The translations under genes were made by a program, and so were the position numbers. DNA of 64,000 bases from Selaginella tamariscina (Eukaryota; Streptophyta; Lycopodiopsida; Selaginellales; Selaginellaceae). Position 1 is the first letter of the stretch. Each line of letters starts with the position of its first letter. Location: contig PUQB01000823.1 of the NCBI GenBank assembly GCA_003024785.1, positions 1 to 64,000 on the forward strand. Reading direction: 5' to 3'. The notes below the pieces were generated by a model. It had not been told where the DNA came from and ran no database searches. It saw nothing but the letters and a program-made list of their open reading frames with translations. This document shows positions 13,051-25,545 of this stretch, piece after piece.

Positions 13051-13532
13051 ATTCTTATTAGATGTTCTATTTTATCATCATGAAGCAACCCGTGGTAGCT
13101 TGAGTGCTCCTTTTTTATAAACTTAATCTCCTTTTTTGACAAAAGCTCCTCTTCATCCTTCTTCAATAATTTAACTTTACTGGAGGCATGCAAATACTGA
13201 AATTGAAGATGCTATGAAAGGTGTGCATGCATGTGGTTATAAAGCAGTTAAATTTTAAAAAATTAAAGTAAACACAATATATTTGATAAAGTATCTTGCA
13301 TGTCCTTCCTAAATGCATGTGTGTGTATATGATTCTGCATACATGTGTGTGTATTCCATTCAATGTAGTTGATTAAGTTTTTTTTCTTTAATGTTTAACC
13401 TTTGAATTCAAAAGTACATACTACCATGATAGTTATTCAATTGAATCCCACTAACGAACTTCATTACATTATGTATTAAAAAAAAAAAAATTAGCAATCA
13501 TCAAGTATATGGATTTGACAATTGTGCTTGAG
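13051..13532. other. Upstream region of RING remnant B
   Basis: AT-rich spacer with no coding signal. Its last 170 bp are conserved upstream of the RING remnant at 18 kb (17690-17850). Confidence 0.4.
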
Positions 13533-13540
13533 TATATAAA
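13533..13540 (+). promoter_or_regulatory. TATA box of RING remnant B
   Basis: TATATAAA in 'gagtatataaaact', about 135 bp before the position equivalent to the start codon. The context is conserved at 17849-17856. Confidence 0.45.
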
Positions 13541-13670
13541 ACTAGAGGAATATGTAAGGTCCCATTGTTCTACCCTAGTTTTTCTTATTTTTGTGGTTTT
13601 TTAATCATTAGTATTTAAGCTTGTCCCATTCCATATAAATAGCTTCACTGTGTCAGAGAACTCTAGTGTG

Positions 13671-14030
13671 ACAAATGTAGCTATTGTAGTTAAATGGGTA
13701 GAAGTGCTAGCCAGTTGTTACAATTGATGCACATACATTAGATGAACAAATAAATGTCATAGTGATTTATAACGACGGAGGACGAGATGACACATGATGA
13801 GGCCGATTATAATAGTCATGAAGAAGAATCAGCATTTAATAACGAGATTATAGGTAATCTACCCGGTTATGTTCCTACAACAAGAGAAGATGCTATAGCA
13901 TTAGGGGAGTGTATGATATGCTTAAATTCTTATTAATTATTTAAGGTTGTTTAGATATTGCCCTGTGCCCATAAATTCCACAAGGAATGTATATGTTTGT
14001 GGTTGAAGTGCCCCATGTGTAAGAACCAAC
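13671..14030 (+). pseudogene. RING-H2 E3 ligase-like remnant (copy B, type 1)
   Basis: Sister of the remnant at 18 kb but more decayed. The ATG seen at 18002 is ACA here, and part of the acidic N-terminal region is deleted so the frame shifts. The end keeps both halves of a RING: GECMICLNSY, then ILPCAHKFHKECI..WLK, then CPMCKN. An in-frame stop sits after LNSY. The first Cys pair is present here, which shows that its loss in the 18-kb copy is secondary. The linker between the His-Cys pair and the last Cys pair is a few residues shorter than in the sister. Confidence 0.6.
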
Positions 14031-14339
14031 AAATCATAGTATTCAATAATCATTATGCAAATGTATTTTTTAATTTAACATATTCTAGATTTAGAGAAAT
14101 ATGTTTATAATAGTATGACTAACCAAGCATAGTATAAGCTGCTGAAATATTATGTGGATTTGAGTTTAGTTATACTTTATTTCAATATGTGCAGCCCAAA
14201 GTTTTATAGTATCTTGTATGCTACATTTGCACATTAGAAAAAGTGTTTAAAAAAGTAAAAAGAACTCAATCTATATGCTCAACTAGATAAAGGAATTAGG
14301 GCAAGATAACACGTAACACGTACAAGTATTTCTCATTTT

Positions 14340-14960
14340 CACTTAATTGCTGAATTTAAAAACCAAGTTAATTCGAGTTAGTCAAAGTCAATATTTACAA
14401 ACCTACAACCTATAGCGATAGATGGTGAATCGCTATGGTCAACATTTAGTCAATGATGTTCAGCTCAAAATCATTATCAGTCAATATACATTCAATTCTT
14501 GTCAAAACGAAAATTTTAAGTATAAGTTTGAAAAAAATATAAAATTATAAAAATAAAACCTTGGCGACTTTTGAAAGTTTGACTATGAACTTCTTCAATT
14601 TCATCATAAATTTTAAGATTTATTTAGAAACAAGCTGACATGTTAATCTTCAATAATAATCCAAGCTGTGTCTTATTTCCAGTTTGCTTGTCTATAATAA
14701 TATCATGGATTTATTAAATATTTTAGTTTTCTTATTAATTGATTTAAAATTGAAAAGAGCCATACGCTTGTATGTTCTGTTAGTATTCGCTTTTCCCCAA
14801 AACGTATATCCTCTAAAATCTTTTAAATTAAAAATGTTTAATATATAAAATTAAAGAATATAAATTAAAATTAAATTATGATAAGTTAATATCAAATTTA
14901 TGTAGGATGAATCGGATTCTATTGTATGTATAAGCAGCTGCTTTAAGTGTACATTGATAT
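14340..14960. repeat. Diverged third copy of the duplication start
   Basis: 'aaccaagttaattcgagtt' and the following 600 bp, including 'gagcca.acgcttgtatgtt' and 'atatcctctaaaatctttta', resemble 5310-5830 and 18990-19480 at lower identity. This places a third, older copy of the module boundary downstream of RING remnant B. Confidence 0.55.
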
Positions 14961-15026
14961 AAATTTATAGGATTTATATCATTTATAACATTTATATCTA
15001 TACATACAATAGAATTCGATTCATAC
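14909..15026. repeat. Inverted repeat with 'ataagcagctgct' words
   Basis: Arms of about 25 bp ('gaatcggattctattgtatg' and its near reverse complement ending 'caatagaattcgattc') enclose an AT-rich loop. The 'ataagcagctgct' word follows both the left arm and the right arm and occurs again at about 15050, so the structure may have arisen by inverted local copying. Confidence 0.55.
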
Positions 15027-15129
15027 TGCATAAGCAGCTGCTAAAAGTATAAGCATAGGCAGCTGCTAGAATTGTACATCTATAAGTATATTCAATATAC
15101 ATCAATAAGCATAAGAAACTGCTATAAGT

Positions 15130-17400
15130 GTACACTATACATATTGTATTCATTTAATATCCATATGTATATTTGAATGTACTTATTTTATAATATAATA
15201 CTGTACAATACCAACTTTTATGCATACTTAAAGTACCCATACAACTTTGTTACCTTTTTATTTCATTTTTTTTTCCACTAAAGTTTACTTCTGAGAATTT
15301 ATTAAATTTATAGAAAACTACTAGATAAAATAATATGTTTAGAGAATCTAGATGAATAATTAAATCTTCTTTTAATTTTAATAAATTAATAAAACACAAT
15401 TAAGTATATAAATAATTCATAATATTAACTAAAAAGCAGACACACATAAAAGAATATATAAACATTATCATTTCATAATACATATTCTTTGCATGGTAGA
15501 CATATACATGTGTTTAGAAATAAATAAAAGTAATTAATAATGTCTACCATGTAATATTTTATATAATATTACATATAATATGTATAGCAAGGAACAATAA
15601 TCCCTGTAATAACCACATGAGAATGTATTCTATTGCTAACTAAGGAGACTTTACCATATATGTTGGAGTACACATGAAAACATGAATAAACCTGGTTTGT
15701 CTTCCACGTTAGTTTGCACACTCATCTTGCATATGACAACCATTGTGCTCTCAAGGTGTATCCATGTATAGCAAAACGTGTGAGCAGCAATGTACATAAT
15801 AATATCTCACACGGCAGAATATAAACAAGTTTTATATTATCTGTGAGAGACACGAACAAGAAATAAGAACAAAAAAGACATATATGCTAAACGTACCATA
15901 AGAACACAATCTCATGACAAGTACTCAAATGTCACTCTCGTACATCAGTCGTAGCCATGGCCATGTACATACCACTAAGAGAACCATACACCACCATGCA
16001 GATTCTGGTTGTACAGCAGTTCCATATTAAGACCCGCTGGATTTAAATCATGCATCTATTAGAGAGCATAGTATCCTACACATATACATACACCTCAAAG
16101 CACACACACTACAACTTACACGCCATTGATATTGCACCGTCATATCTTCGAGAGCTAAACCCATGCCACCGGATCTGTGAGCACGCTTTGCCTCTTCACA
16201 GAAAACCCTAAAGCATATATCTAGGATCCCCTGTTTAGGTTAGCTTACGTGTATTAATTTATGTATTAATATATAGTTTATTAATTTATGTAATTTTTCC
16301 CTAAAAAATCTAACATTTTCATTATGACATTTTTAACATTTAACAATTAAGAAACTTTATTTTATTTCATTCTAAATATGTTATAAGTTAAATAAGTATT
16401 ATTATTAAAAAATGAAAATACAAGGATTAAAAGTTTTTAAGAGTATAAATGTAAATTTAAAACTTTCACAAGAGAATTTAAAATTTCTAAGGCTATATAT
16501 ATATATATAGTTTTAGGGGTATATATGCAATTTTAACTTATATTTATAATGCGCTCATTACCTCTCCCATTTCAATAAATCACGGAATTTATAATGCATC
16601 TCTCTTCTTTTGTCTCTTTCACACACATACCACATAGGTTAAACATTATGTAATTCAAAATGAAATATCTTTTGTTAAGTCATAATTGTTAAGTTTGCAT
16701 GGAGGATGTACGTGTGTATATAATATTATATATAGGTGTGCGTTCTTGATATAATTCAAAATTAAAATATATTTTATTATGATATATTAAACTAAATGGT
16801 TCTTTTCTTTCTATCCTTATTTACAAAGTAGAAAAACTATTCCTAGTTTAGTTACAGAGTATAACTTACTATCAAACTACATATGTCATGGTAAAATAAA
16901 AACATAATCTAAATAAAAAAGTAAATAAAATATTTTATCACTGTATTTTAACGAATTATAATATACCTTACTAATTCCCCTAGTATGTTAATCAAAAAAT
17001 TTCTACTCTAATATTTATAAAATTAGGCATAGTTTTTTTTTTCTTTATTTATTTTACATTTTTCCAGTGCCAGCCAAGCCTCCGGACCCCAACCAGATTG
17101 TTGCAGCAAGACTAGTACGTTGTCCCTATGTTGCCAAAAAACAAAATTTGCTTAAGCAAAGGTTTATTTTTGCAAAACAAAAGATGCATTTATTTTAGCA
17201 CCAAAAATTATTATATTCTAGAAAAGCAATACTCATTTATAAAAACAAATGTAACTTTTTTCTAATTGTGAAATAAACCAATTTAGATTGGTGCACAAAC
17301 CTTCACTTTACAATTTACAAAAGTGGATGATTTATTTTTACAATTTACAAAAGTGAATGTTTTATTTTTTGAAAAAGAGAACATCAAATTTTTGTAAAAC
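15130..17400. other. AT-rich region without recognisable gene
   Basis: No open frame with coding character. A short (TA)n lies at 16495-16512. The higher-complexity patch at 15890-16230 contains 'agacccgctggatttaaatc', which faintly recalls the start of large-subunit rRNA but is far too short and divergent to call. Confidence 0.4.
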
Positions 17401-17848
17401 TACGATAATAGCTTGACATAAGCAAAGAGGTGAACATTGGCAACTGTGCCCTAGTTTTCTACACTTGCCAACAGAGATAATGACCACTCTCTCTCATGTG
17501 TAAACTATCTGCATATATATTTGTACATGCAAATGGAAGTGTATATGTTCTACTCTAAAAGCAACAATGCATATACAGTTTGGGTTTAAAATAGCAACAT
17601 ATCCCATAGTTTATCAAATATATAGTGTATAATGTTTGTATGTAAGATTAATTAAGACATACAAGATCATTAAGCACACCATTCAATGTGATTGATTTCA
17701 TTTTTAATGTCTAACCTTCAATATCAGAAGTACATATGAACATGCTTGTTATTCAATTGAATCTCACTATTGAACTTCATTATATTATGTAATAAAAAAT
17801 ATAAAAAATTAGCTTTCAAAGTATATGGATCCGACGGCTATGTTTGAG

Positions 17849-17856
17849 TATATAAA
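17849..17856 (+). promoter_or_regulatory. TATA box of RING remnant C
   Basis: TATATAAA about 150 bp upstream of the ATG at 18002, in the same context as 13533-13540. Confidence 0.5.
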
Positions 17857-17998
17857 ACTTGAGGAATGTGTAAAGTTCCATTGTTCTACCCTAGTTTTTG
17901 CATTTTAATTTTCTTCCACCTTAGTATGGGTTTTTCACTCATTAGTATTTGAGCTTGTCCCATTCATATAGATAGCTTCACTGTCAGAGAACTCGAGT

Positions 17999-18374
17999 GT
18001 GATGAATGTAGTTACTGCAGTTGAAGGGGTAGAAGTGCCAACTGAATGGGTAGATGTACCAATTGTTACAATTGATGCACATGTAGAGGATGAGCAAATA
18101 AATGTCATAATAATTTACAATGAGGAAGGGGAAGAGATGACTCACGATGAGGCGGATTACCATAGTCATGAAGCATTTAATAATGAGGTTATAAGTAATC
18201 TGCCCAGCTTCATTCCTACAACAAGAGGAGATGCTATAGCATTAGGGATGCTTAAATTCTTATCAGTTGTTTGACGTCGTTCAAATATTGCCATGTGCCC
18301 ATAAATTCCACAAGGAATGTATACATCGTTGGTTGAAGAGGCAATTAACATTCCCCATATGTAAGAACCTGTAG
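17999..18374 (+). pseudogene. RING-H2 E3 ligase-like gene, best-preserved type 1, first Cys pair deleted
   Basis: An acidic N-terminal half of about 83 residues, rich in Asp, Glu and His (for example VDVPIVTIDAHVEDEQINV), precedes a RING core. The first reading frame ends LPSFIPTTRGDAIALG. Compared with the copy at 13.9 kb, about 11 bp are missing at 18247/18248. This removes the C-x2-C pair (GECMIC in the sister) and shifts the frame. The shifted frame then reads CLNSYQLFDVVQILPCAHKF, HKECIHRWLKRQLTFPICKN and a stop at 18372. So the H2 and the third Cys pair are intact, but the first zinc site is lost and the last pair is reduced (F-P-I-C instead of C-P-x-C). The presumed product would be an E3 ubiquitin ligase; this copy is probably inactive. 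Confidence 0.65.
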
Positions 18375-18794
18375 GGTAACAAATCAATAATAAATCATAA
18401 ATCATTTTGCAAAGTTGCAAGATTTATCTTTTATTTTAAAATGTTCTAGATTTGGAAAAATATGTTTATAATAATGACTAATCAAGGATTCTCTCTCTTG
18501 TAGATAGCTACATAGTATAAGCTACTCAAATATCACATGGATTGAGTGGCTAATAAAGTGAGCATGCAACATATTGATCTTTCATGTAGAGAATTACTAC
18601 ATGTGAATAATTTATGCCACAAATTATGTGAATGTGTGCCCAAAATTTCATAATAATCCTTTACAATAAATATATGGTAGAACAAGTGTTTGGCAAAAGG
18701 TAAAACTCATGTAATCTTCCTTTCAATCTATATATGTTCCTTGTGTACAAAATGTGAACTATCGAACTGCTGGATTCATCTATTCTTAACACTT

Positions 18795-18926
18795 AACAAG
18801 ATAGCTAGAGGAACTAGGAACAAGCCAGTTGCATGTTTAACAAGCTAGCTAGAGGAACTAGGAACAATCCAGCTACATGTTTAACAAGCTAGCTAGAGGA
18901 ACTAGGAACAAGCTAGCTACATGTTA
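18795..18926. repeat. Three tandem copies of a 44-bp unit
   Basis: Units start at 18795, 18839 and 18883, each built on 'aacaagctagctagaggaac' followed by 'taggaaca' and a '.agct.catgtt' end. They lie about 420 bp downstream of RING remnant C and have no partner at 14.2 kb. Confidence 0.85.
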
Positions 18927-19559
18927 ACATAGAAAACTAAGGCAAGTTTTTATTTAGCCCTAGAATATTTTTCATTTCACAATTTATTATTGTTGAATTT
19001 AACAACCAAATTAATTTGAGTCAATTCTGGTTAGTGAGTCAGTCAATGTGAACATTTGCAAACACGTCAAGATTCCCAGCCATGGAACAGTCAACTCAAA
19101 ATCATATGCTGGTCAAAAGAAAAAAAATTAAGTATAAAATATGAAAATAAAAATATAACAAATGAAGATTTAAAATTCATGGTGAACTTCAAAAGGTTCA
19201 TGATGAAATTCTTCAATTTCATATATATCATGGATTAATTTAACTTTTCTAATTACTTTATTTAAAATTAAACAAGAGCAGCCATTCACGTAGGCTGTAT
19301 TAGTATTATATCATTTGAAATATTTTAAATTTAGAACATGTTTAATATATAAAATTGAGAATATAAAATAAAACTATATTATAAAAAATCAATATCAAAT
19401 TTTTGTAGAATAACTATTTATATTGAGGATTCTATTGTGTGTATAAGCAGTTGCTGTAAGTGTACATCTATGTACACATTGTATATGCTTACATTTATGC
19501 TAATATATATTTACTGTATATATTTCTCTTCAAATTCTTTGTGACCCTCTTTAAGATGG

Positions 19560-20135
19560 ATCTTCTAAAAATTTATTCATCTATCTTGATGTTGTATTAG
19601 CAAAGTTGTAATAATAATGTGTGTACATTATGTTTTTTTCTATCATAAATATAGCCCTGTACATATTTTATAAATTTAAATATTGGACTTTTGCATTTGA
19701 CTTGTTATAAATTAGAATCATGGCTGAAAAATTATTTATGCTTTAATGGATGGTAAACAAACCTTAATATGTTTTGTGAAGTATATATCTAGTATATCAT
19801 TATATCTTATTTTTCAAATATGCATACCATATTTAAACAAGCATATGGATGTTATTTATTATATTTAGGAAATTAATGCCATAAAAATGTATACTAACAA
19901 AAATTATTTTAAGAATATGTACTAAAATGATTCCCTTTTATTGCTATTGAAATGTATTCTATTAAATACTTGTGTTTCAATTGTTAAAAAGAAGCTCTAG
20001 GTTAAGCCCAAGAAGGTTAATGAATTTAAACTAAAGATGACGGTTAAGGTTAGTTCAAACTCTCCAAAAACTAATGAGAAACGGATTAAGCCAATTAAAG
20101 GTGGAGCTCCTCCAGTGATTCTGCATGATGAGAAC
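19560..20135. other. Segment present only in duplication copy B
   Basis: Copy A passes directly from 'ctctttaagatgga' to 'tcaagtttagtca', whereas copy B has about 570 bp between them. The end of the segment reads as a Lys- and Pro-rich frame (VKPKKVNEFKLK ... IKGGAPPVILHDENS) that continues across the junction to a stop at 20163. It may be an insertion into copy B, or sequence lost from copy A. No transposon ends are recognised. Confidence 0.45.
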
Positions 20136-20766
20136 TCAAGTTTAGTCAACACAACCGCCCCATAAACCAAGGATATTATAATTAATTTCACATCATTTGT
20201 TATATTCTATATTAGTAACACAGGTTCTACATGTACTTATATAGTTTTATTCACTAAATCACATATGCACAACCCTTGATGATTTAAAAAATTAATCAAT
20301 AAAGTATTAAAGCAAAAACAAATTAGGTTAACACAATTAGATTAATTTACCATACGTGAACACTTGGTTTATCATACTACAAATATAAATTATAAATTTT
20401 AATATTTAAATTAGCAATGGGAATTTGAACATGAAAAATTCCACTATTAATGTTAAAATTAAAATATATTATAAATATTATAATTTATAAATTTAATTTT
20501 AAAATTAATCATGTGATTTTAATTATATATAATATATATAATATAATATTTTAAATTAAACTATGTAACATATAATTTAAAAATAACTCTTTTTTTAAGT
20601 TTGAGATTACATGAATAAAAATAACTGTAAGAATAACTATAACATTAATATATTGGTATTTTTTCTTACATGTGGCATATCTAAATCATCTATAGGGTTT
20701 ATCAACCCTAATAGACCCAAGGTACAATATATTCAAATGTGCAATAGTCATACTTGGACTATACTC

Positions 20767-20880
20767 CGATGGTTTATTTATAACACATAATATATGGATT
20801 TGATGGTTTATTTATAACACGTAATATACAAATTTATGGTTTATTCATAACACATAATATATGGATCCGATGGTTCATGG
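20767..20880 (+). repeat. Tandem repeat upstream of RING remnant D
   Basis: About three units of the same 35-bp repeat as at 6598-6744, one unit fewer than in copy A. Confidence 0.65.
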
Positions 20881-20905
20881 TAACATGTACGTACTATGTG
20901 ACTCC

Positions 20906-20916
20906 TATATAAAACC
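20906..20916 (+). promoter_or_regulatory. TATA box of RING remnant D
   Basis: TATATAAAACC in the same conserved context as 6770-6780, about 110 bp before the ATG at 21024. Confidence 0.5.
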
Positions 20917-21023
20917 AGGTAGAGAACATAGGCTTGGAGGAAGTAGGGCAAACTCTCAACTCCTTGTGAAATCATTTTTGCTTGGAAATTTGTGCATTTT
21001 ACACTTTTATTTGTGCATAACTC

Positions 21024-21330
21024 ATGTCTAACTTAAATATGTCAACTCTTGGTGACAATTCAAGTGTATCTGTTCAATGGTAGTTGTGCTCATTGTATTT
21101 AGGACTAAGTTAATAATCTTCCCAATTTAAATTACACTATTCATAATATTTCAAGTTTTACTCTAGGATCATATGCTGATGCTTTAGCGGCAAGGGAGTG
21201 CATGAACACATATAAAAGGCTTGAAGTCATTAACAAATTGGCATGTGGTCATAAGTTTTATAAAGATTGTTTATCTACATGGTTACGGAGGAGCTTAACA
21301 TGTCCCTTGTGTAGGGAGGCTGTAGGATGA
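21024..21330 (+). pseudogene. RING-H2 E3 ligase-like remnant (copy D, type 2)
   Basis: The N-terminal segment starts MSNLNMSTLGDNSS and soon meets a stop, so an intron or decay separates it from the core. The core runs in frame from ADALAARECMNTYKRLEV through NKLACGHKFYKDCLSTWLRR to SLTCPLCREAVG and a stop at 21328. The His, the flanking Cys residues and the final CPLC are perfect. The first zinc pair, however, has only one Cys: 'GECSICLN' of copy A is 'REC' here because a few codons are deleted. Copies C and D have therefore lost the same part of the RING by different deletions. Confidence 0.65.
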
Positions 21331-21649
21331 CAAAACCACTGTAACTATCCATTTATGGCACAATAATCAACAATATAAATTATATGCACCTTGAGCATCG
21401 GGGTTTTTAAGTACTATAATAGGTTTCTACTTTCGATAGTTAGCTTACTAGAGCTCATTCTAAAATAGTGAATCAAAATTATTGAGAAATGAAATCAACT
21501 ATGTTTATTTTGATTTTGAAGTAAATTTTAATATATTTAGACATTGAGGAATCTTTTAACGGTCATATCTCCGGTAAGTATGTCTTAAATATGGTGTAAA
21601 TAACATGCACACAATTTGCTTGTGTAAACTCAATATATAGAATTTCTAT

Positions 21650-22690
21650 ACGATAGTGAATGGAGAAAGCCATTGCAATTAAGTCAGTAGTTGAGGATTT
21701 GGGCGCCACTTTGAACACATTTTTAGACATTTGCTATGTGTCTGCATTTACATCACTTGGTAAAATGTGGCCTACATTTGTACGGTATCATTTCATGTCA
21801 TAAAAGCAACCCGTAACAAGCGGTAAACATGGATGACATGGCTAATTGACCACATGACCACATTATGATAGAATCACCCCTTTAATGGAAGAAAATGTGA
21901 AGGTGAATTAAAACGCAAAAGAATCATTAAAGTTATTATATATTGCTATTAATAGTTTATATTTAATTGAGTAGCTTAGATTTTATTTTATTATTGATTT
22001 TGTTTAAAAAATAGAATTGTGAATTTAGTCTTAAATTTTATTTAAAAATCATAATGTAAAGAATATTAAAGTATATTAAAGAAATGGAGCACTATTTTAG
22101 CATACTCATTATATTTTAAACAAAGTCTACAATGATACAAAATATACTAACATAATTGAATGGTTTAAATTTTATTTTTAAACTTTAAACTTCATTTTCA
22201 AAATTATAATAAAATTATTTCAAATGTATTAGTAATATCTTATTTTAATATAAGAAGGCTTAAATATTAAGTATATATTTTATTTGACATAAGTTTATAT
22301 TTATGTGTACTTTTTGGCAGGACAAAATATGCATTACAAACAATTTTTAGACCCCAATTTAACAGCATAAATAGTGCCAAGTCACCATTTGCAAACCACA
22401 AGCGTGGAATCTATTAATCTTCTTAGTCATACGATGATTTTGACGGTTTTGATGTCTTTGCAACCGTGATGAATAGTTTATATGAAGCACATAGTGCAGT
22501 CTTTTAACCAGTCATATGTACATACTAGAATTCAAAAAAAATAACTATCAAGCAAAGATTAATAATTGTTGAACAAGGACTAGAGTGAATGACATAACTA
22601 CTCCAATATATATAACTTTTGAATGTCACGCGGGACTGAGTTTCTGACTATTTAAATATGGGTATGTAATATGTTTATTAATATAGATTT
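21650..22690. repeat. Four-copy block, copy 3
   Basis: Partner of 7534-8480 and 10933-12070 inside duplication copy B; includes the 200-bp internal part that copy 1 lacks. Confidence 0.8.
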
Positions 22691-23379
22691 TTATTTATAA
22701 ATTTATTTAACATTAACATTAATATTATACTACTAATTGTTTTAAATGGTATTAATAATATACCCGAATATGCCAATTGATAATGATCCAATTGTGTTTA
22801 ATGTTTTGATTTAAAAGGAAAAAAATGAAAAATAAAACCAATTCAATTCAACAATGCATGCAGATTTTTTTAGTTAACCCATGTGTTACATTATGATTGG
22901 TATACATAATAAACAGCACAGGTAACTCTCTTCCGTTAAGCATCAAGTGGATACACACACACACGTGTGTGTTACCTCTTTATTAAGGCTGTTTATTTAT
23001 GTGTAATACTTTAAAGATATATGACTGTATATACTTACAAATATATAATATAGTTTAGTGCCACAATCACAATATATAAAATAAATTCATTAATCAAGCT
23101 CAATGTAGCACGTACTTCAATACACAGACGTACTATGTAGAACGTGAACATTATCTTCTAATAATGTGAATTATTTGAAATATATTTATTGCTCCATGTA
23201 GATATGTATTACACACACATTATATAATCAATTTAATATTCAAAAAATTATTATACATTTTACTTATTTAAAACTTTATGTTTTACACATTGAATTTATT
23301 CATATATGCACAGTATACAAGTGTGTGTGTGTGTGTATAATATGTATATATGTATTAAATATAGATAGAATATTATTAG

Positions 23380-23821
23380 TATGTTATCCAATATATAATT
23401 GCAAAACTTAGGTAAATAGATAATACATAGATAGAGGAGGCCTGGGAGGATGTTTATTAAGGAAATCTGACCGGAGGCCTAAAATATCTTAATGCATCTT
23501 ATATTATACTAATTTATTTGGAAGACTATAAGTATAATTTAATTATTGTTTAGTGGGATAGAAATTAAATCATATTGGATTATTTAGATTATTTTAGTCT
23601 TACAATTGCTTAAGAAAATTAATCAAGAAAAACAAATTAACTGAACAATATTTTATATTTAAGGTGGGAGGCAATCCAAATGCAATAGATTTATTTAAAC
23701 CTCACATTTTACTTAAGAAATTTAATTATATTAAATTAAAAAATATACTCATTTAGTAATGTTTAAAATAAACGATATTTTAAGGATATATTTCATTTAT
23801 TAAATGCTTAATATTTATATG

Positions 23822-23889
<68 letters not shown>

Positions 23890-23895
23890 TGTGTG

Positions 23896-23930
<35 letters not shown>
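23380..23930. repeat. Copy-B-only segment ending in a (TA)n(TG)n microsatellite
   Basis: Absent from copy A, where 'aatatagatagaatatatat' leads straight into 'gtgtgtgtatgtgtatttat'. The right end, 23824-23930, is a long (TA)n run followed by (TG)n and (CG)n. A slippage or illegitimate event in the microsatellite probably created the length difference. Open frames crossing it are low-complexity translation. Confidence 0.55.
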
Positions 23931-23935
<5 letters not shown>

Positions 23936-25545
23936 ATTTATTTAAATTATGTGTTAAAGCTGCCTCAAATAGTTTACCACTTAAATTATTAATATAAATG
24001 TGCATTGTATTGTATCTTTATATGTATAAAGTGTGTGTATATCTAAATGGAATTAAGTTATTTGCATCATTTGAAAGTTTTAAAATAAATATATAAATGT
24101 AACACATTTATAAATATTATTGCAATTACCTATGAAACATGAGCTTGTTCTAATTTATAGCGGATATATAAGATGTTTAGCTACTATAACTATAATTATC
24201 TAAATATAATCTCAACATTTTTGAATAAGTCCTTTATACTATGTTGCACTTACATAGTGAATATATATTAGATTTTGATTATGCCAATTGAGAAAATGCA
24301 CTAGCTTGTTATTGTTTAAGCATAACTAAATAGACAGCACACAAATCTACACTAAATAGAAACAATTGCTAACATATAAGAATTGTGGGCACGTTGTGCT
24401 GAAACCAGGTCCAAAGAAGAAGGTGTTCTTGTACACTGAGCTTTAACAATGTGTAACACTCACCTTAGTAGCAAAAGTTCCCAGTTTATGTGGCACTTTT
24501 AAACCTTTTTATGAATCCACTACTTTCAAATCTGTGAGGAAACTTGCATGCTTATAACCACCTATGCATATGCACCACTCCCCATTTGAGTTGTTGTGTG
24601 CCTGTTATATTGTTACTATTTACAACTGTGCTAACCAAGTGAATATCAATACCCAATAACTTCCTTTCCATAAGAAAGCCACCAAGAACCATCCTACAAG
24701 TAAATCATGTAAGCACACAACACATCACAAGAAAATACATATATACTAAAATAAATGAGCAAAGTAATGTGTATTGAGTGTCAGTGGAAGTGGACACAGA
24801 CCGATTGTACCACCAAGTACTATTTTATTGCTCACTTGCACAAAAGCTGGGCATTCCACATTGAAGCAACCAATTTGTTGGTATGCATCTCTTTTGGAAA
24901 GATAATAACATATGTATGTTCACTCACAAAATTCTAGTACTATGGAGGTAACATTTACAAGTAGTAAATAAAGAGTCTACATTAGATCTCCATACTTGTT
25001 AGGGTACACCTACCATAACATACATCTTTAATACATAAAAATGCAAGGTTTTAAATCTCTAATACAATATGTAGGTTTTATAACATAATATTATGTGCTT
25101 GCAGCCAGCTTCTACAATGTTTAAGTCAAATTTCTCATAACTTTTAGCTTAAATCCATATTTGTTGAATTATTTAATTTATCAGAGAATTTAAAAAGAGT
25201 TTCTTGGTGAATATAGGATGAAATTTAGATCATAATCAAGCAAAGGTGCTTGTTCTTAAAATGCTTCCACATTAAAGTTTTCAAGTTATTTTGCACTAAT
25301 CACTAATTAGTGAAGAAACAACATTAAAAGAGAAGCAGTGGTGCAAGGTGGTATGAAATGAAACACAAAAACAATTCAATGTATTATTTGGAAATGAAAA
25401 TTTAATTATTTTTAGAAGCAAACACAAAGCCATCCTACTAAAAGGGCATGGTCAAGTTCAAGGGAAAACCAGATCACCCACATTGTTTTCTAGAGAAAAC
25501 ACACACAAACACATTCACAAAGTCATTTTTTGTTATCCTTTATAA

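Larger units (their letters stand above)
17450..18450. repeat. Duplicated RING type-1 module
   Basis: Covers the upstream block (partner of 12170-12400), the proximal promoter and the RING remnant (partner of 13370-14100). Divergence between partners is modest, with clear indels in the coding part. Confidence 0.7.
19060..25545. repeat. Segmental duplication, copy B
   Basis: Partner of 5310-10900, described there. It contains RING remnant D and two segments not in copy A (19560-20135 and 23380-23930). Confidence 0.85.

Noticed and set aside
16030..16065. Possible large-subunit rRNA start ('acccgctggatttaa')
   Set aside because: Match is about 15 bases with gaps; no further rRNA sequence on either side.
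23804..23992. Open frame with (YI)n and Cys/Val runs
   Set aside because: Translation of a (TA)n(TG)n tract.
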